The notes under the pieces were generated by a model. That model saw nothing but the letters and a program-made list of their open reading frames with translations, made no database searches and was not told the DNA's origin. A DNA stretch of 64,000 nt, taken from Oryzomicrobium sp. (lineage in GTDB: Bacteria > Pseudomonadota > Gammaproteobacteria > Burkholderiales > Rhodocyclaceae). Positions 52,592 through 63,356 of the stretch are shown here, piece after piece. Location of the stretch: the NCBI RefSeq assembly GCF_021287045.1, contig NZ_JAJTBG010000008.1, positions 62,001 to 126,000 on the forward strand. The letters are read 5' to 3'. Made by a program: the position numbers and the translations under genes. Each line of letters begins with the position of its first letter. The first letter of the stretch is position 1.

Positions 52592-55500
52592 TCAGTCTCC
52601 GACCTTGACCCGGCCGTTGGGGACTTCCCCGAACACGTCCGGCGCGTAGAGGGCCTCCACCCGGGTTGGCGGCAGGGCGAAGCTGCCGCTGTTGTTGAGG
52701 CGAAGCGTGTAGTCGAGGACGAAGCGGCCCTTGGGCAGCCAGGCGTAGTAGGCACGGAAGGCGCTGAAGCTGCGCTCGACGAAGGAAGGCGGCATGCCCT
52801 TGGCGTCGCGATTCTCGCCCAGGGTGCCGATGGCCGAGTCGCGCCCGTCGCCGTCGCCCAGGATGCGGGCGCCGGCCGGGATCGGGTCGGACAGGGCCAC
52901 CCAGGTCATGTCCTGCTCGGCGTCCACCGTCAGGGTGACGCGCCACAGGTCGCCCCGGCTGACCTTGCCGGGCACCTTTTCCTGGAGGGGCACGACCCGG
53001 CGGCTGATGCGGTAGCCCATGGCCCGGGCCGGACCGTCGGGGATCGCCGCCAGCACCTGCACCGTGGCCCAGGGCCGGCCGCTGCCCTGGTGGGTCAGTT
53101 GCAGCCGGTCGTCCTTGCCGGCGGGCACCGGCCAGGGCAGGGCGAGGGGCGCCGGCGGTGTACCGTTGCCCGCCGGCTCGCCGGCCTTGCTCCAGTTCAC
53201 CTCGGCGCTGGCCTTGCCCAGGGCGGCCACGGTCCGGCCCGTCACCGGGTCGCGCTCGAACTGCCGGGCGAAGCGGTCCAGCACCACCCGGGCCCAGGCG
53301 TTGGCCGTGGTGGTCAGCCAGCGGCCCCGCACCTGGCGCTCCATGGCGCCCTGCACCAGGCGGGGCAGGTCGTCCTTCCAGGCCGGGTTGTCGAGCATGG
53401 CCTCGATCAGGCGGAAGGCGTTGGCGTCGCCGTTGAGCATCATCCACCACCAGTAGTCGTCCCGCTCGGTGGTGAAGGTGAGGCGCCCGCCGGTGTAGGA
53501 CAGGCGGTTGCGCAGTTCCTGCTGGGCCTCGGCCAGGCGCTTGTCGCGCTGGGGCAGATCGGGAATGCGGTGCAGGACCTGATACCAGTCGATCAGCGCC
53601 GCCGTGGGCAGACGCAGGGGGTCGATGTCCAGTGCCGCCACCGTGCGGGTGGGCAGGACGCCCTGCCGGGTCAGGGCCTGCAAGGCGTTGAGGCGGCGCA
53701 GCAGCAGGGGATCGCCATAGGCCGCGGGGGCCCACTCGCCGGTCTTGAGGCGCCCCTCGGCGTAGGCGGAAAGCCCCTGCACCATGCGCCGCTTGCTCTC
53801 TTCCGGCAGGGCGAAGCCGGCCAGGGTGGTGAGGTCGAGCAGGTAGGCGGTGAGGGTGGCGCTGCCCGGGGTGCCGGGGAAGTAGGCGGCCAGGCCGTTG
53901 CCGTCGAGCAGGCCGGGCAGGCTGTCGGCCACCGCCTGCCAGCGCTTGGCGTCGTTGAGGCCGACGGCGATGGAGGTCTGCTGCTCCAGGCAGGAGAAGG
54001 GATATTCCTCGAAGAAGCGGCGCAGGCCCGGCGGCGGCACCGCCAGCTTGGGCGACAGGCTGACTTCCAGCCCGCTCTTGCCGGGCAGGGCGCCGGCCGG
54101 CGGAGCCACGCCCACCTCGTACTTGCCCTCCACCCGGGTGAAGGTGGCCTGCTGCACCGTCACCGGCACGGCGGGCGCCACCTGCTGGGCGATCTTGAGG
54201 TTGTCCTGGGCGCTGCCGCCCTCTTCCCGGGCGGTGAATTCCCAGTCCTGGTGGGCGGCGCCTTCGGGGGCGCCGGCGTCCCAACTCAGTTCGGCGGCGC
54301 CTTCCGGCTCCAGGGCGACCTTGCGCTCGGCCAGGGCGGCGGCCCCGTGCTTGCCCTGCACCAGCACCGTCATCTTGCGGGCGGTGCCGTTGCGCAGGGT
54401 GACCAGGGCCTTGAACTGGTCGCCTTCCCGCACCAGGGGCGGCAGGCCGGAGATGATCTGCAAATCCTGCCGGGTACGCACGCTGCCGCTGCCGGTGCCG
54501 AACAGGCCAGCGCCGGCGGTGGCCACGCCCACCAGGCGGAACTCGGTCAGGGAATCGTTCATCGCCACCTTGAGGGTGGCGCTGCCGTTGGCATCCAATT
54601 TGACCCGGGGCTGCCAGCTGAGCAGGGTGTCGAACAGTTCCCGGGCCGGGGCGCGGCCGCCGCCGCCCCCGGGGGGCAGGGCTTTCTTGCCGAAGTGGCG
54701 CTTGCCGATCACCTGGGACTGGGCCGTGGCCGTCTCCACCTGATAGGCGCGCTTTTGCAGCAGGGCGTCGAGCAGGTTCCAGCTGTCGTTGGGGCGCAGT
54801 TCCAGCAGGGCCTGGTCCACCGCGGCGAAGGCCACCTCGCTGCCGGCCGGGGCGGGCTTGCCGTCCGGGGTGGTGACGCGGATCTTCACGGTGGCCTCTT
54901 CCCGGGGCCGGTAGTCGCGCTTGTCGGTGCTCACCTCCACCTTCAGGCGGAAGCCGTCGGTGCCCACGGCGATCTCGCCCAGACCCAGGCGGTAGGCGGG
55001 CTTGGCCAGGTCCACCATGGCGGTGGGCTGTTCCGGGTTCCACCATTCTTTGAACCAGGCGACGGGCTCGCGCCAGCCCCACTGGAAGAAGCTGGTCCAG
55101 CGCAGGGGCTCGACCCGGCCCCGCACCGCCAGGACCGAGACGAAGACGTTCGGCCCCCACTCGGCCTTGACCGGGATTTCCACGGTGGGCTTGAAGCGGG
55201 ACAGGGGCTGGACGAAGGTATCGATGATGCCACCGGCCTCGACGGACACCAGGGCGGTGGCTTCGCGGAACGGGGTGCGGACCTGGAAGCGGGCGGTTTC
55301 GCCGGGCAGGTAGCTGCGCTTTTCCGGGATCACGTCGATGCGGTCCTGGTTGCCGGCGGTGAACCACAGGTCGCCGCCGCCGCTGACCCAGTAGCTGGTG
55401 CTGGCGCGGGCGGTGTTGCCCTGGCCGTCCCGGGCCTCCGCCAGCAGGTAGACGGCCCCCGGCTCGCCGGCCTTGGGCTCGCACAGCAGAAGGCCCCGGC

Positions 55501-58288
55501 TGTCGGTGGCGCCGCTGCACACCTCGCCCATGTCCTGGTAGTCCTGCTGGTTCTCGTAGGCGTAGAAGCCGCCGACGATGCGGCGGCGGTGGCTGTAGTC
55601 GATGCGCCGCTTGGCCTTGACGCTGACCGCCTGGCCGGCCACCGGCCGGCCCTGGGTGTCCAGGACCACCACCTCGATGCGGTTCTTGCCGGACCCCGAC
55701 GCCCAGTCGGCCACCTTGATGCCCACGGCGACGGCGGCCGGCCACAACTCCACCACGCCGCGCAGGGTCTGGATTTCGCCGTTGGGGTCGGAGAAAGTCA
55801 TTTCCGCATAGACCTCGCTCGGCCCCTTGGGCTTGGCGGGCAGCACCACGTCCAGCTTGCCGGCGCCGGCCTTGTCCAGGGTGACGTCCTGCCGGTCCAG
55901 GATCAGGTTCTCCTCTTCCCGGTTGGCCTCGACCTTGAAGGCCGCCAGGGCGGTGGCGTCGAAGTCGATGTTGAAGTTGTAGGCCTCGTAGTGCTTGTAC
56001 ACCGGCCAGCGCGGGCGCAGGGTGGCCGACACCTGGACCTGAGCGTTCTTGGCGGCGCCGCCGTTGAGGAAGGACAGCCCCAGGGCCAGGGGCACCTTGC
56101 CCGGGGCCACCTGGCGGGCCGGCACGCCCTGCACGCTGCCGGTGAACACGGGCAGACGGAAATCGGCGACGCGGAATTCCCCGGTGTATTGCTCGCCCCG
56201 CTTGCCGCCGGACAGCACGATCTCGTAATTGCCCAGCTTGGCCGACTCAGGCACCTTCCAGCTGCTGGTGGCGGAGGCCTGGCCGTCCCAGGCCAGGGCC
56301 TGGGTGTATTCGGTGCCGCTCTCCCAGTGGCGAATCACCAGGCGGGTGGGCAGCTCGTCCGCCGCGGGCAGGGCGAAGCCCCGGCTGTTGCGGCTGCGCG
56401 CCAGGTGCTTCATGGAGACGGTCTGGCCGGGGCGGAACAGGGTGCGGTCGAGCACGCTGTGGATCTTGAATTCGCCGACCGCGCCCCAGGTGTCCACGCC
56501 GAAGCGCCAGGGTTCGATGCCTTCGTTCCAGTCGGAGCGGACGAAGCTGTAGTCGCCGTCGAGGCGGGCGCTGGCGAAGAGGAAGCTGGCGTTGCGGCAA
56601 TGGGGGGAATTCACGGCCCGGTCCACCGCGGCCCGGCCCTGGGCGTCGGTCTTGCCCTGCCAGAGGGATTGGCCGTTGCAGCCGGAAATGCGCACGTCGG
56701 CCCCCGCCACCGGCTTGCCGCTGTCCAGGGCGGTGACCCACACCAGAGCGTTGTCCCGGCCGGTCTTGAGGTGCACCGCCAGGTTGGTGACCAGGGCCGC
56801 GCTGCGCACGTACATGGGCTTGGGCGTGGCCAGCAGGGCCTGGCCGAGGAGCCGGCTCTCGATTTCGACGATGTGGTAGCCGGGCTGGCCGAGGGGCACG
56901 CCCACCACCTCGAATTCGCTGCTGCCCCCGGGCTTGGGCAGCTCCTGGCGGATGACGCCGGGCCGGCCCTGGAGGAAGGACAGTTCCCGGGCGTAATAAG
57001 GGTCCTCCACCTCCCGGGTCTCGCCGCCCACCTTCACCTTGACCTTGCGGGTCTGCTGCTCGAAGGTTTCCAGGGCGACCATGGCAGCAATCACGTCCGC
57101 GTCCTCGGTCAGCCGCTGCTGGCTGAAACGGTGCTGGCCGGGCAGGGCCAGGCGGGCGGTTTTCAGGCTGGCCTCGACGTTGCGCAGGGTGACGGGCAGC
57201 ACGCCCCCTTCCTTCAGCTCGACGATGCCGAAGCGGCCGGGGAACTTGGCCAGGGGCGGCAGGCCGCCGGTCTTCACCTTGAGGGGAAAGCTGGCCCCGT
57301 TGGCCAGGGGGCGCCCGGCGTCGTCCTTCAGCCCGGCGGGCAGGGTCACGGTCAGCTCGGCGTTCTGCGGCAGGGGGCCAGGGAAGGTGACGGACTGGAA
57401 GGTGGCGTGCCGATTGCTGCCGGCCTGGTTCGGGTCCGTGGCCTTGCGCGGGCCTTCGGGGGTGGCGAGGCCGAACTGGCCGATCAGCTTGGCATCGACG
57501 GGGGCGTTGAAATTGAGGGTCAGGCCCGACAGCGGCGAGCAGGGGGCGTCGGCCCGCTCGCGCTCGCAGGTGAGGGTGGCCTTGAACGGCTCCCGGACCT
57601 TGTAGACGAAGCTCTCTTCCTTCTCGCTCGGCGTGCCGTTGGCCGCCTTGATGCCCTTGCCCCACACCAGCCGCGCCCGGCTGCCGGCGGGCAGGCGCTC
57701 GCTGCACGCGACCACCAGAGGGGAAGCGCCGACGTTGCCGACGTGCTCGAGCACCTCGCGGCGCACGGCGTCGGGCACCGGCCGGGCCGGCAGGCGGTGG
57801 CCGACGCCGTCGGCCTCGCACCACAGGTTCTGCTCCAGGGAGGCGCCGTCCAGCTTGCCGCCGCCGTTGATGACGAAGGCCTGGTCCTCCTCGATGGCGG
57901 CGCCGGGATTGGGGACGATGCGCCAGGGACGGGGCGGGGCGCCCAGCAGCTCGAAGCGGGTGCGGCCGCCGATGGCCTCGCCACCGGCGCTGGCCTGCCC
58001 GGGCTTGAGGGTGAAGGTGCAGCGCTCGCCGGGTTGCAACGGCCGGGCCAACTGCCAGGCCCAGGTCCGCGGATCGACCCAGCGCCCCTCGCCGGCAATG
58101 CGGTTGCAGTCCACCTCGAAGGGCGCCGCCGCCGTGGCATCGCCCAGCTTGACCATGTCGGCGCTGAAGCGGGCGGTGATCCGCGTCTGGTCGGCCACCT
58201 TGCCCTGGGGCTGGAAATTCTGGACGGTAGCCGCGCCGGCGGCGCCGGCAAACGACAGGGTGAGCGCAATCAGGGCCAGGTTCTTCAT
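52592..58288 (-). CDS. Large bacterial alpha-2-macroglobulin (thioester protease trap)
   Basis: 1898 aa. A signal peptide (MKNLALIALTLSFAGAAGA) without lipobox Cys suggests a soluble or loosely held periplasmic form. Macroglobulin-like beta domains fill the N-terminal two-thirds. The thioester motif CLEQ is intact (SCLEQQTSIAVG, C1433), followed by the alpha-helical toroid and receptor-type domains. Proposed role: trapping foreign proteases in the periplasm, with PbpC repairing damaged peptidoglycan. Longer than E. coli YfhM (about 1650 aa). Start ATG 58288 preceded by AAGGA. Expressed with pbpC. Confidence 0.93.
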   Translation of the reverse strand: MKNLALIALTLSFAGAAGAATVQNFQPQGKVADQTRITARFSADMVKLGDATAAAPFEVDCNRIAGEGRWVDPRTWAWQLARPLQPGERCTFTLKPGQASAGGEAIGGRTRFELLGAPPRPWRIVPNPGAAIEEDQAFVINGGGKLDGASLEQNLWCEADGVGHRLPARPVPDAVRREVLEHVGNVGASPLVVACSERLPAGSRARLVWGKGIKAANGTPSEKEESFVYKVREPFKATLTCERERADAPCSPLSGLTLNFNAPVDAKLIGQFGLATPEGPRKATDPNQAGSNRHATFQSVTFPGPLPQNAELTVTLPAGLKDDAGRPLANGASFPLKVKTGGLPPLAKFPGRFGIVELKEGGVLPVTLRNVEASLKTARLALPGQHRFSQQRLTEDADVIAAMVALETFEQQTRKVKVKVGGETREVEDPYYARELSFLQGRPGVIRQELPKPGGSSEFEVVGVPLGQPGYHIVEIESRLLGQALLATPKPMYVRSAALVTNLAVHLKTGRDNALVWVTALDSGKPVAGADVRISGCNGQSLWQGKTDAQGRAAVDRAVNSPHCRNASFLFASARLDGDYSFVRSDWNEGIEPWRFGVDTWGAVGEFKIHSVLDRTLFRPGQTVSMKHLARSRNSRGFALPAADELPTRLVIRHWESGTEYTQALAWDGQASATSSWKVPESAKLGNYEIVLSGGKRGEQYTGEFRVADFRLPVFTGSVQGVPARQVAPGKVPLALGLSFLNGGAAKNAQVQVSATLRPRWPVYKHYEAYNFNIDFDATALAAFKVEANREEENLILDRQDVTLDKAGAGKLDVVLPAKPKGPSEVYAEMTFSDPNGEIQTLRGVVELWPAAVAVGIKVADWASGSGKNRIEVVVLDTQGRPVAGQAVSVKAKRRIDYSHRRRIVGGFYAYENQQDYQDMGEVCSGATDSRGLLLCEPKAGEPGAVYLLAEARDGQGNTARASTSYWVSGGGDLWFTAGNQDRIDVIPEKRSYLPGETARFQVRTPFREATALVSVEAGGIIDTFVQPLSRFKPTVEIPVKAEWGPNVFVSVLAVRGRVEPLRWTSFFQWGWREPVAWFKEWWNPEQPTAMVDLAKPAYRLGLGEIAVGTDGFRLKVEVSTDKRDYRPREEATVKIRVTTPDGKPAPAGSEVAFAAVDQALLELRPNDSWNLLDALLQKRAYQVETATAQSQVIGKRHFGKKALPPGGGGGRAPARELFDTLLSWQPRVKLDANGSATLKVAMNDSLTEFRLVGVATAGAGLFGTGSGSVRTRQDLQIISGLPPLVREGDQFKALVTLRNGTARKMTVLVQGKHGAAALAERKVALEPEGAAELSWDAGAPEGAAHQDWEFTAREEGGSAQDNLKIAQQVAPAVPVTVQQATFTRVEGKYEVGVAPPAGALPGKSGLEVSLSPKLAVPPPGLRRFFEEYPFSCLEQQTSIAVGLNDAKRWQAVADSLPGLLDGNGLAAYFPGTPGSATLTAYLLDLTTLAGFALPEESKRRMVQGLSAYAEGRLKTGEWAPAAYGDPLLLRRLNALQALTRQGVLPTRTVAALDIDPLRLPTAALIDWYQVLHRIPDLPQRDKRLAEAQQELRNRLSYTGGRLTFTTERDDYWWWMMLNGDANAFRLIEAMLDNPAWKDDLPRLVQGAMERQVRGRWLTTTANAWARVVLDRFARQFERDPVTGRTVAALGKASAEVNWSKAGEPAGNGTPPAPLALPWPVPAGKDDRLQLTHQGSGRPWATVQVLAAIPDGPARAMGYRISRRVVPLQEKVPGKVSRGDLWRVTLTVDAEQDMTWVALSDPIPAGARILGDGDGRDSAIGTLGENRDAKGMPPSFVERSFSAFRAYYAWLPKGRFVLDYTLRLNNSGSFALPPTRVEALYAPDVFGEVPNGRVKVGD

Positions 58289-58539
58289 GCCGTTCCTTCG
58301 GAGGTATCGCCGCAACAACGCCAGACGGGAGCCCGGGCGGCGTATCCGCCTTGGAAACATCGGGAACGCCGGCCGCCGGGGTCCCTATTCTATGACGATG
58401 CCTATGACGGTGCGTTGATCGCCGCTCTGCGGCGGAGCGCCGCACCGGCCGACGACCGCTTCCTCCGTTTTCCAAACGCCTCCCGCCTGCATGGCCCAAA
58501 CCCCGCCACACGGCGAGGCCTGGGCATCGGCGCCGATCC

Positions 58540-59814
58540 TCACGCCTCGCCCGCCGGCACCGGCCAGAGGCGCACGGCGAAGGCGGCCAGGGCGGTCAGG
58601 GTGGCCATGCCCGTGACGGCGAGCCAGCCCCAGTGGGCGAGCAGGGCGCTGGCCAGGGCGGCGCCACCGGCCATGCCGATGAACATGCCGACGAACAGCA
58701 CCGCGTTGAGGCGGCTGCGTGCCCCTGGCTCGATGCCATAGACGATGGTCTGGTGGGCGATCAGGGTGCTCTGCACGCCCAGGTCGAAGCCCACGGTGCC
58801 GATGCCGAGCAGCCACAGCTGGGCCGCCGGCGAGAGCAGGGGCGCCAGGCACATCAGGGCGAAGGACAGGGCGGTGAGGCCGGTGCCGAGGCGGGTCACC
58901 AGTTCCGGCCCGCGCCGGTCCGCCAGGTGGCCGGCCAAGGGCGCCGCCAGGGCGCCCGCCGCCCCGGCCAGGCCGAAGGCCCCGGCCGCCGCGCTGCCCA
59001 TGTGGAAAGGCTCGCCGTGCAGCATCACCGCCAGGGTGGACCAGAAGCCGCTGAAGCCCATGGCCAGCAGTCCCTGGGCCAGGGCGGCGTGGCGCAGCGC
59101 CCCGTGGCGGCGCAGCAGGTCGAGCAGGGAGCCGAGCAGGGCCTTGTAGGGCAGGGCCGTGGTGGGGGCGAAGCGGGGCAGGCCGCGCCAGGCCGCGACG
59201 CCGATGGCCGCCACGCCGAGGGCGGCGAGGCCGAACATGGCCCGCCAGCCGGCCTGGGCGGCGACCACGCCGCTGACCACCCGGGAGAGCAGGATGCCCA
59301 TCAACAGGCCAGTCATCACCGTGCCCACCACCTTGCCGCGCCGGGCGTTGGGCGCCAGGGTGGCGGCGGCGGGAACGATGTCCTGGGCCAGGGTGGCGGT
59401 CAGGCCGATGGCCAGGCTGGCGGCGAGCAGCACGGCCAGTGAAGGTGCCAGGGCCGCCCCGGCCAGCGCCGCCACCAGCAAGGAGGCCTTGGCCAGGATG
59501 ATGCGGCGCCGGTCGTGGCGGTCCCCCAGGGGGGCGAGCAGCAGGATGCCCAGGGCGTAGCCGAGCTGGGTCAGGGTCGGCACCAGGCCGATGGCCTGGT
59601 CTCCGGCCTTGAGGTCCGCCGCCATGACGCCGAGCATGGGCTGGCTGTAGTAGAGGGAGGCCACCGACAGCCCGGCGCCGGCGGCCAGCAGCAGCACCAG
59701 GCCCGGCCCGAGCGGGGTTTCCGCCGGGGCGGTGGTGGCGGTGGTGGCTTGGGGGGCCGGCTCGTGCGTCCCGGCCAGGGCGGCCTGGTTATGCGAAGTA
59801 TGGATGGATGACAT
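58540..59814 (-). CDS. MFS transporter
   Basis: 424 aa with about 12 transmembrane segments. The loop motif GDRHDRRRIILAKASLLV and its counterpart LADRRGPELVTRLG are of the MFS drug/proton antiporter kind. Substrate unknown; homologues next to LysR regulators often export aromatic or drug-like compounds. The ATG at 59814 has GGAG 8 bases upstream. Divergent from lysR, with a LysR-type box in the shared region. Confidence 0.87.
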   Translation of the reverse strand: MSSIHTSHNQAALAGTHEPAPQATTATTAPAETPLGPGLVLLLAAGAGLSVASLYYSQPMLGVMAADLKAGDQAIGLVPTLTQLGYALGILLLAPLGDRHDRRRIILAKASLLVAALAGAALAPSLAVLLAASLAIGLTATLAQDIVPAAATLAPNARRGKVVGTVMTGLLMGILLSRVVSGVVAAQAGWRAMFGLAALGVAAIGVAAWRGLPRFAPTTALPYKALLGSLLDLLRRHGALRHAALAQGLLAMGFSGFWSTLAVMLHGEPFHMGSAAAGAFGLAGAAGALAAPLAGHLADRRGPELVTRLGTGLTALSFALMCLAPLLSPAAQLWLLGIGTVGFDLGVQSTLIAHQTIVYGIEPGARSRLNAVLFVGMFIGMAGGAALASALLAHWGWLAVTGMATLTALAAFAVRLWPVPAGEA

Positions 59815-59831
59815 GGTGCGCTCCTTCAAGG

Positions 59832-59852
59832 TCCATTCGGTGTTTCGATGGA
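59832..59852. promoter_or_regulatory. LysR-type operator (T-N11-A)
   Basis: TCCAT (59832-59836), 11-base spacer, ATGGA (59848-59852): a perfect dyad of the T-N11-A form in the 108-base gap between the divergent MFS and lysR genes. Confidence 0.55.
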
Positions 59853-59922
59853 GCGCAAGTGTGGTCGCCGACCTTGTCTTGCGGTAGTGGCATGACCCGA
59901 AGATTTGTTATACGTTTAGCGC

Positions 59923-60933
59923 ATGAAACAGCCCATCATCGTCCCCCCCGCCGGCAGCGCCGCCCCCACCTTCGCCACCGGGGCGGGGGACCGGATCGAG
60001 CTGTTGCAGACCTTCGTGCGCATCGTCGAGGCCGGCAGCCTGTCGGCGGCGGCGGCCCAATTGGCCATCACCCAGCCCACCGCCAGCCGCCGCCTGCAAA
60101 CCCTGGAACGGGCCCTGGGGGCTCGCCTGCTGCAACGCTCCACCCATTCCATGCGCCTCACTGCCGACGGCGAGCGCTGCTACGAACACGCCCGGGAGCT
60201 GCTGGCCGGCTGGGCCGCCTTCGAATCGGAACTGCGCGGCGCCAGCGAGGAGGCCGAAGGCATCCTGCGGGTGGTGGCGCCCCACGCCTTCGGCCAGGAG
60301 CGCCTGGTGAAGCCCCTGGCCGACTACCTGAGGCGCCACCCGCGCATGACCGTGGAGTGGCTGTTGCACGACGACAACGCCATCCAGGACTTCATCGCCG
60401 CGGGCATCGACTGCGCCATCCAGGTGGGCGAAGTGGCCGATTCCAGCCTGGTGGCGATCAAGCTCGCCGAAGTGCCGCGCATCGTGGTGGCCGCCCCGTC
60501 GCTGCTCGGCAACGGAGCGCCGCCGGAACGGGCCGCCGACCTGGCCGCCCTGCCCTGGCTGGCCCTGCGCACCTACTACCGCCACGAGGTGCGCCTCACC
60601 CACCTGGATACCGGCGAATCCGCCCGCATCCCCATCGCCCCGCGCCTGAGCACCGACAGCCTGTACGCCCTGCGCAGCGCGGCGGTGCAAGGGCTGGGCG
60701 TAGCCATCGGCTCGGCCTGGGTGATGGCCGACGACCTGGCCGCCGGGCGCCTGGTCCAACTCGTCCCGCGCTGGCAGGCGGCGCCCCTGCCGGTGAACCT
60801 GGTCTACCCCTACGCCCGCTTCTACCCGGCCCGGCTGCGCTTCTTCGTGGAGGCGATGCGGGCCGCTGCCCCCGAGGTGGTGGGGGAACACGAGCGCGAC
60901 CGCGCCCCGGGCGAAGCCCCGCCGGCCTCCTGA
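59923..60933 (+). CDS. LysR-family transcriptional regulator
   Basis: 336 aa. The winged HTH has LLQTFVRIVEAGSLSAAAAQ and ITQPTASRRLQTLERALGAR, followed by a periplasmic-binding-protein-like effector domain (about 105-310). Unusually, about 20 residues precede the HTH. Divergent from the MFS gene and probably its regulator. Effector unknown. Confidence 0.9.
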   Translation: MKQPIIVPPAGSAAPTFATGAGDRIELLQTFVRIVEAGSLSAAAAQLAITQPTASRRLQTLERALGARLLQRSTHSMRLTADGERCYEHARELLAGWAAFESELRGASEEAEGILRVVAPHAFGQERLVKPLADYLRRHPRMTVEWLLHDDNAIQDFIAAGIDCAIQVGEVADSSLVAIKLAEVPRIVVAAPSLLGNGAPPERAADLAALPWLALRTYYRHEVRLTHLDTGESARIPIAPRLSTDSLYALRSAAVQGLGVAIGSAWVMADDLAAGRLVQLVPRWQAAPLPVNLVYPYARFYPARLRFFVEAMRAAAPEVVGEHERDRAPGEAPPAS

Positions 60934-61149
60934 GCGCCACCGCGCACCGCCGTGGTGCATGCAATCCCGGACGCCCCGTCCCGGCGCAGACGGCTGGCAC
61001 CGCCATGGTGCGGATGCCATAATCATAAAGCCGCAAAACTGCCATTTCATCCTTTGGATCAAGGAATTAACGCCAACGCCCAAAAATGGAACAGCCCTTG
61101 CTAATCCTCCTGGCAAGAAAACCCGAACTCTCTCCGATACGAGGACGCC

Positions 61150-63294
61150 ATGCTGAAAAGCGACGCGATGCAACTCTCCCCCGCCGAACGGGCCTGGCTG
61201 CCCTGGCTGGGCAAGACCGGCAAGCTGGCCATGGGCTGGGGCACCTGGCTCAACAAGGACCGCTACCCGGCCTTGGAGCAGGCTTTCGAGGGCTTCGCCG
61301 CCACCCGGGTGCGCATCCTGCAATCCTGGGCCGAGCAGACCTGGGACCAGCTCGACGCCCTGGCCCGGGAAGTGGAGCGGGCCTACCCCAACGTGCCCGC
61401 CAGCCTGTTGAGCGACAAGCAGAAGCTGCTGCGCGACGCCAGCGAGATCGCCGTGATCGGCGCCGACGGCGCGGTGCTGGCCTCGACCCGCGCCGAGCGC
61501 GTGGGCGCCCGGGACCTGCCGGCCAAGGCGGTGGCGGCGGGCCTCACGGAGCGCTTTTTGCACGGCCCCTACGTTGATCCGGCGACCCGCGCCCTGGGGC
61601 CCTCCACCTCGGCCTTCCACGACGCCGTCACCCTGATGTTCTACCGCCCCCTGGCGGTGGGTGGGAACAAGGCCGCCCTGATGGCGCGGGTGCCCAACGA
61701 CGTGGTGGGCGACCTGATCCAGCGCGAGGCCGGGCACATCTTCCACGAGTCCGGCGACAACTACCTGTTCATGGTCCAGTCCCGCTTCGATCCGTCGATC
61801 AAGCCGGGCACCGCCCTGTCCCGCTCGCGCTTCGAGGACAGCACCTTCTCCCTGGGCGACAACCTCAAGCAGGGGGTGCGCACCGACTTCGGCACGGTAC
61901 GCATCCAGGAGCACACCGAGTTCGAGGTGGTCTTCAACGACCCGGCCACCGGCCAGCTCCACCCCGGAGTGCGGGAAACCATCCGCCAAGGGCAGAACCT
62001 GTTCGTCACCTACCCGGGCTATTCGGACTACCGGCACATCCCGGTGATCGGCAAGGGCGTCACCTTCGCCATGCCCGGCTCGAAAGACACCTGGGGGATG
62101 ATGTGCGAGGCCGACCTGGAAGAGGTCTACCGCTACCGCAGCGTCGGCTATCAGCTGTCGCGCCTCTACCTGGCCATGACCCTGGGGGTGTGGGGCGCGG
62201 GCGCCGCCATCCACGGCCTCACCGACCTGTCTTTCGCCGCCATCGCCCTCATCCAGCTGGTACTGGTGCTGGGCGGCGCCTTCCTCTTTAAGCGGCTGGG
62301 GGCCACCGCCCTATCGCACCGGCTGCGCGACACCAGCCGGGTGCTGCGCACCATCGCCGAGGGCGGCGGCAACCTGGCCGAGCGCCTGCCCCGCCCCGAC
62401 GGCCGGGGCGACGAGGCGACGGTGATCGCCCAGTGGATCAACAGCCTGATCGACAACCTGGAGCAGTTGATCGGCCGGGTGATCGCCACCAACCAGGAGA
62501 TCGGCCGGGCCAATACCGCCTTGCAGGGCACCAGCCGCAAGACCCTGGACGCCTCGGGCCAGTTGCATGGAACCCTGGTGGACACCCTGGCCAGCGTGCG
62601 CCACCAGGCCGAGGAGCTGGATTCCGCCAGCGCCGAGGTCGAGACCATGCGCGAGGCGGTGCACCAGGCCACCGCCGAGGCCCGGGAGCAGTTCCAGTTG
62701 GTGGAAGCACGCAGCGGCCAGATCCGGGAGTCGGTGGGGGCCGCCACCCTGACCATCCGCCAGTTGAAGGACAGCGCCTCGGAAATCGGCCGCATCGTCA
62801 CGGTGATCAACGAGATCGCCAGCCAGACCAACCTGCTCGCCCTGAACGCCGCCATCGAGGCGGCCCGGGCCGGGGAGGCGGGCCGGGGCTTCGCCGTGGT
62901 GGCCGACGAGGTGCGCAAGCTGGCCGACCGCACCGCCCAGTCCACCCAGGAGATCGGCGGCATGATCGCCACGGTGCAGCACCGGGCCGAGGAGGCGGTG
63001 AGCACCATGGATTCGGGCATGGACGAACTGGAGGAAGGCCTCAAGCTGGCCATGGAGGCGGCCAGCGACAAGAAGGAGGTGCAGGACATCCTGGAGCGCC
63101 TGTTCGCCACCATCGACGAACTGGCCGCCGCCACCCGCACCAACGGCAACCGCATCGAAGCCATGGCCGAGAGCGCCGACACGGTGCGCACGGCAATCCA
63201 GGAATCCCATCGCAGCGCCGAGCAGACCGGCGGCGCCGCCCAGGCCCTGAACCGGCTGATGGCCCAGTTCAAGGTCTCCGCCGCCGCCCGCTGA
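61150..63294 (+). CDS. Methyl-accepting chemotaxis protein with atypical topology
   Basis: 714 aa. No hydrophobic segment is present at the N-terminus; the first about 330 residues look soluble ([20 protein letters not shown], then Cache-like stretches). Two adjacent transmembrane segments follow at about 338-358 and 362-382, with a short loop. HAMP-like region, then the signalling tip [20 protein letters not shown] and [18 protein letters not shown]. With both helices in the middle, the sensor part would be cytoplasmic unless an unrecognised export signal exists. No CheR tether pentapeptide. ATG 61150. Confidence 0.9.
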   Translation: MLKSDAMQLSPAERAWLPWLGKTGKLAMGWGTWLNKDRYPALEQAFEGFAATRVRILQSWAEQTWDQLDALAREVERAYPNVPASLLSDKQKLLRDASEIAVIGADGAVLASTRAERVGARDLPAKAVAAGLTERFLHGPYVDPATRALGPSTSAFHDAVTLMFYRPLAVGGNKAALMARVPNDVVGDLIQREAGHIFHESGDNYLFMVQSRFDPSIKPGTALSRSRFEDSTFSLGDNLKQGVRTDFGTVRIQEHTEFEVVFNDPATGQLHPGVRETIRQGQNLFVTYPGYSDYRHIPVIGKGVTFAMPGSKDTWGMMCEADLEEVYRYRSVGYQLSRLYLAMTLGVWGAGAAIHGLTDLSFAAIALIQLVLVLGGAFLFKRLGATALSHRLRDTSRVLRTIAEGGGNLAERLPRPDGRGDEATVIAQWINSLIDNLEQLIGRVIATNQEIGRANTALQGTSRKTLDASGQLHGTLVDTLASVRHQAEELDSASAEVETMREAVHQATAEAREQFQLVEARSGQIRESVGAATLTIRQLKDSASEIGRIVTVINEIASQTNLLALNAAIEAARAGEAGRGFAVVADEVRKLADRTAQSTQEIGGMIATVQHRAEEAVSTMDSGMDELEEGLKLAMEAASDKKEVQDILERLFATIDELAAATRTNGNRIEAMAESADTVRTAIQESHRSAEQTGGAAQALNRLMAQFKVSAAAR

Positions 63295-63356
63295 GGCGCA
63301 CGGCCGGGCGCACCGCTCCGGGGCGCCGCCAGGCGCACCGGGGAAAGGCTACGCCC

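Noticed and set aside
52566..58741. Plus-strand frame of 1883 codons and a minus-strand frame of 1059 codons overlapping the macroglobulin gene
   Set aside because: Composition is low-complexity, with no domain-like pattern. The macroglobulin frame has a signal peptide and intact thioester.
59908..62214. Minus-strand frame of 768 codons opposite lysR and the chemoreceptor
   Set aside because: Shadow of two well-supported plus-strand genes; no recognisable motifs.
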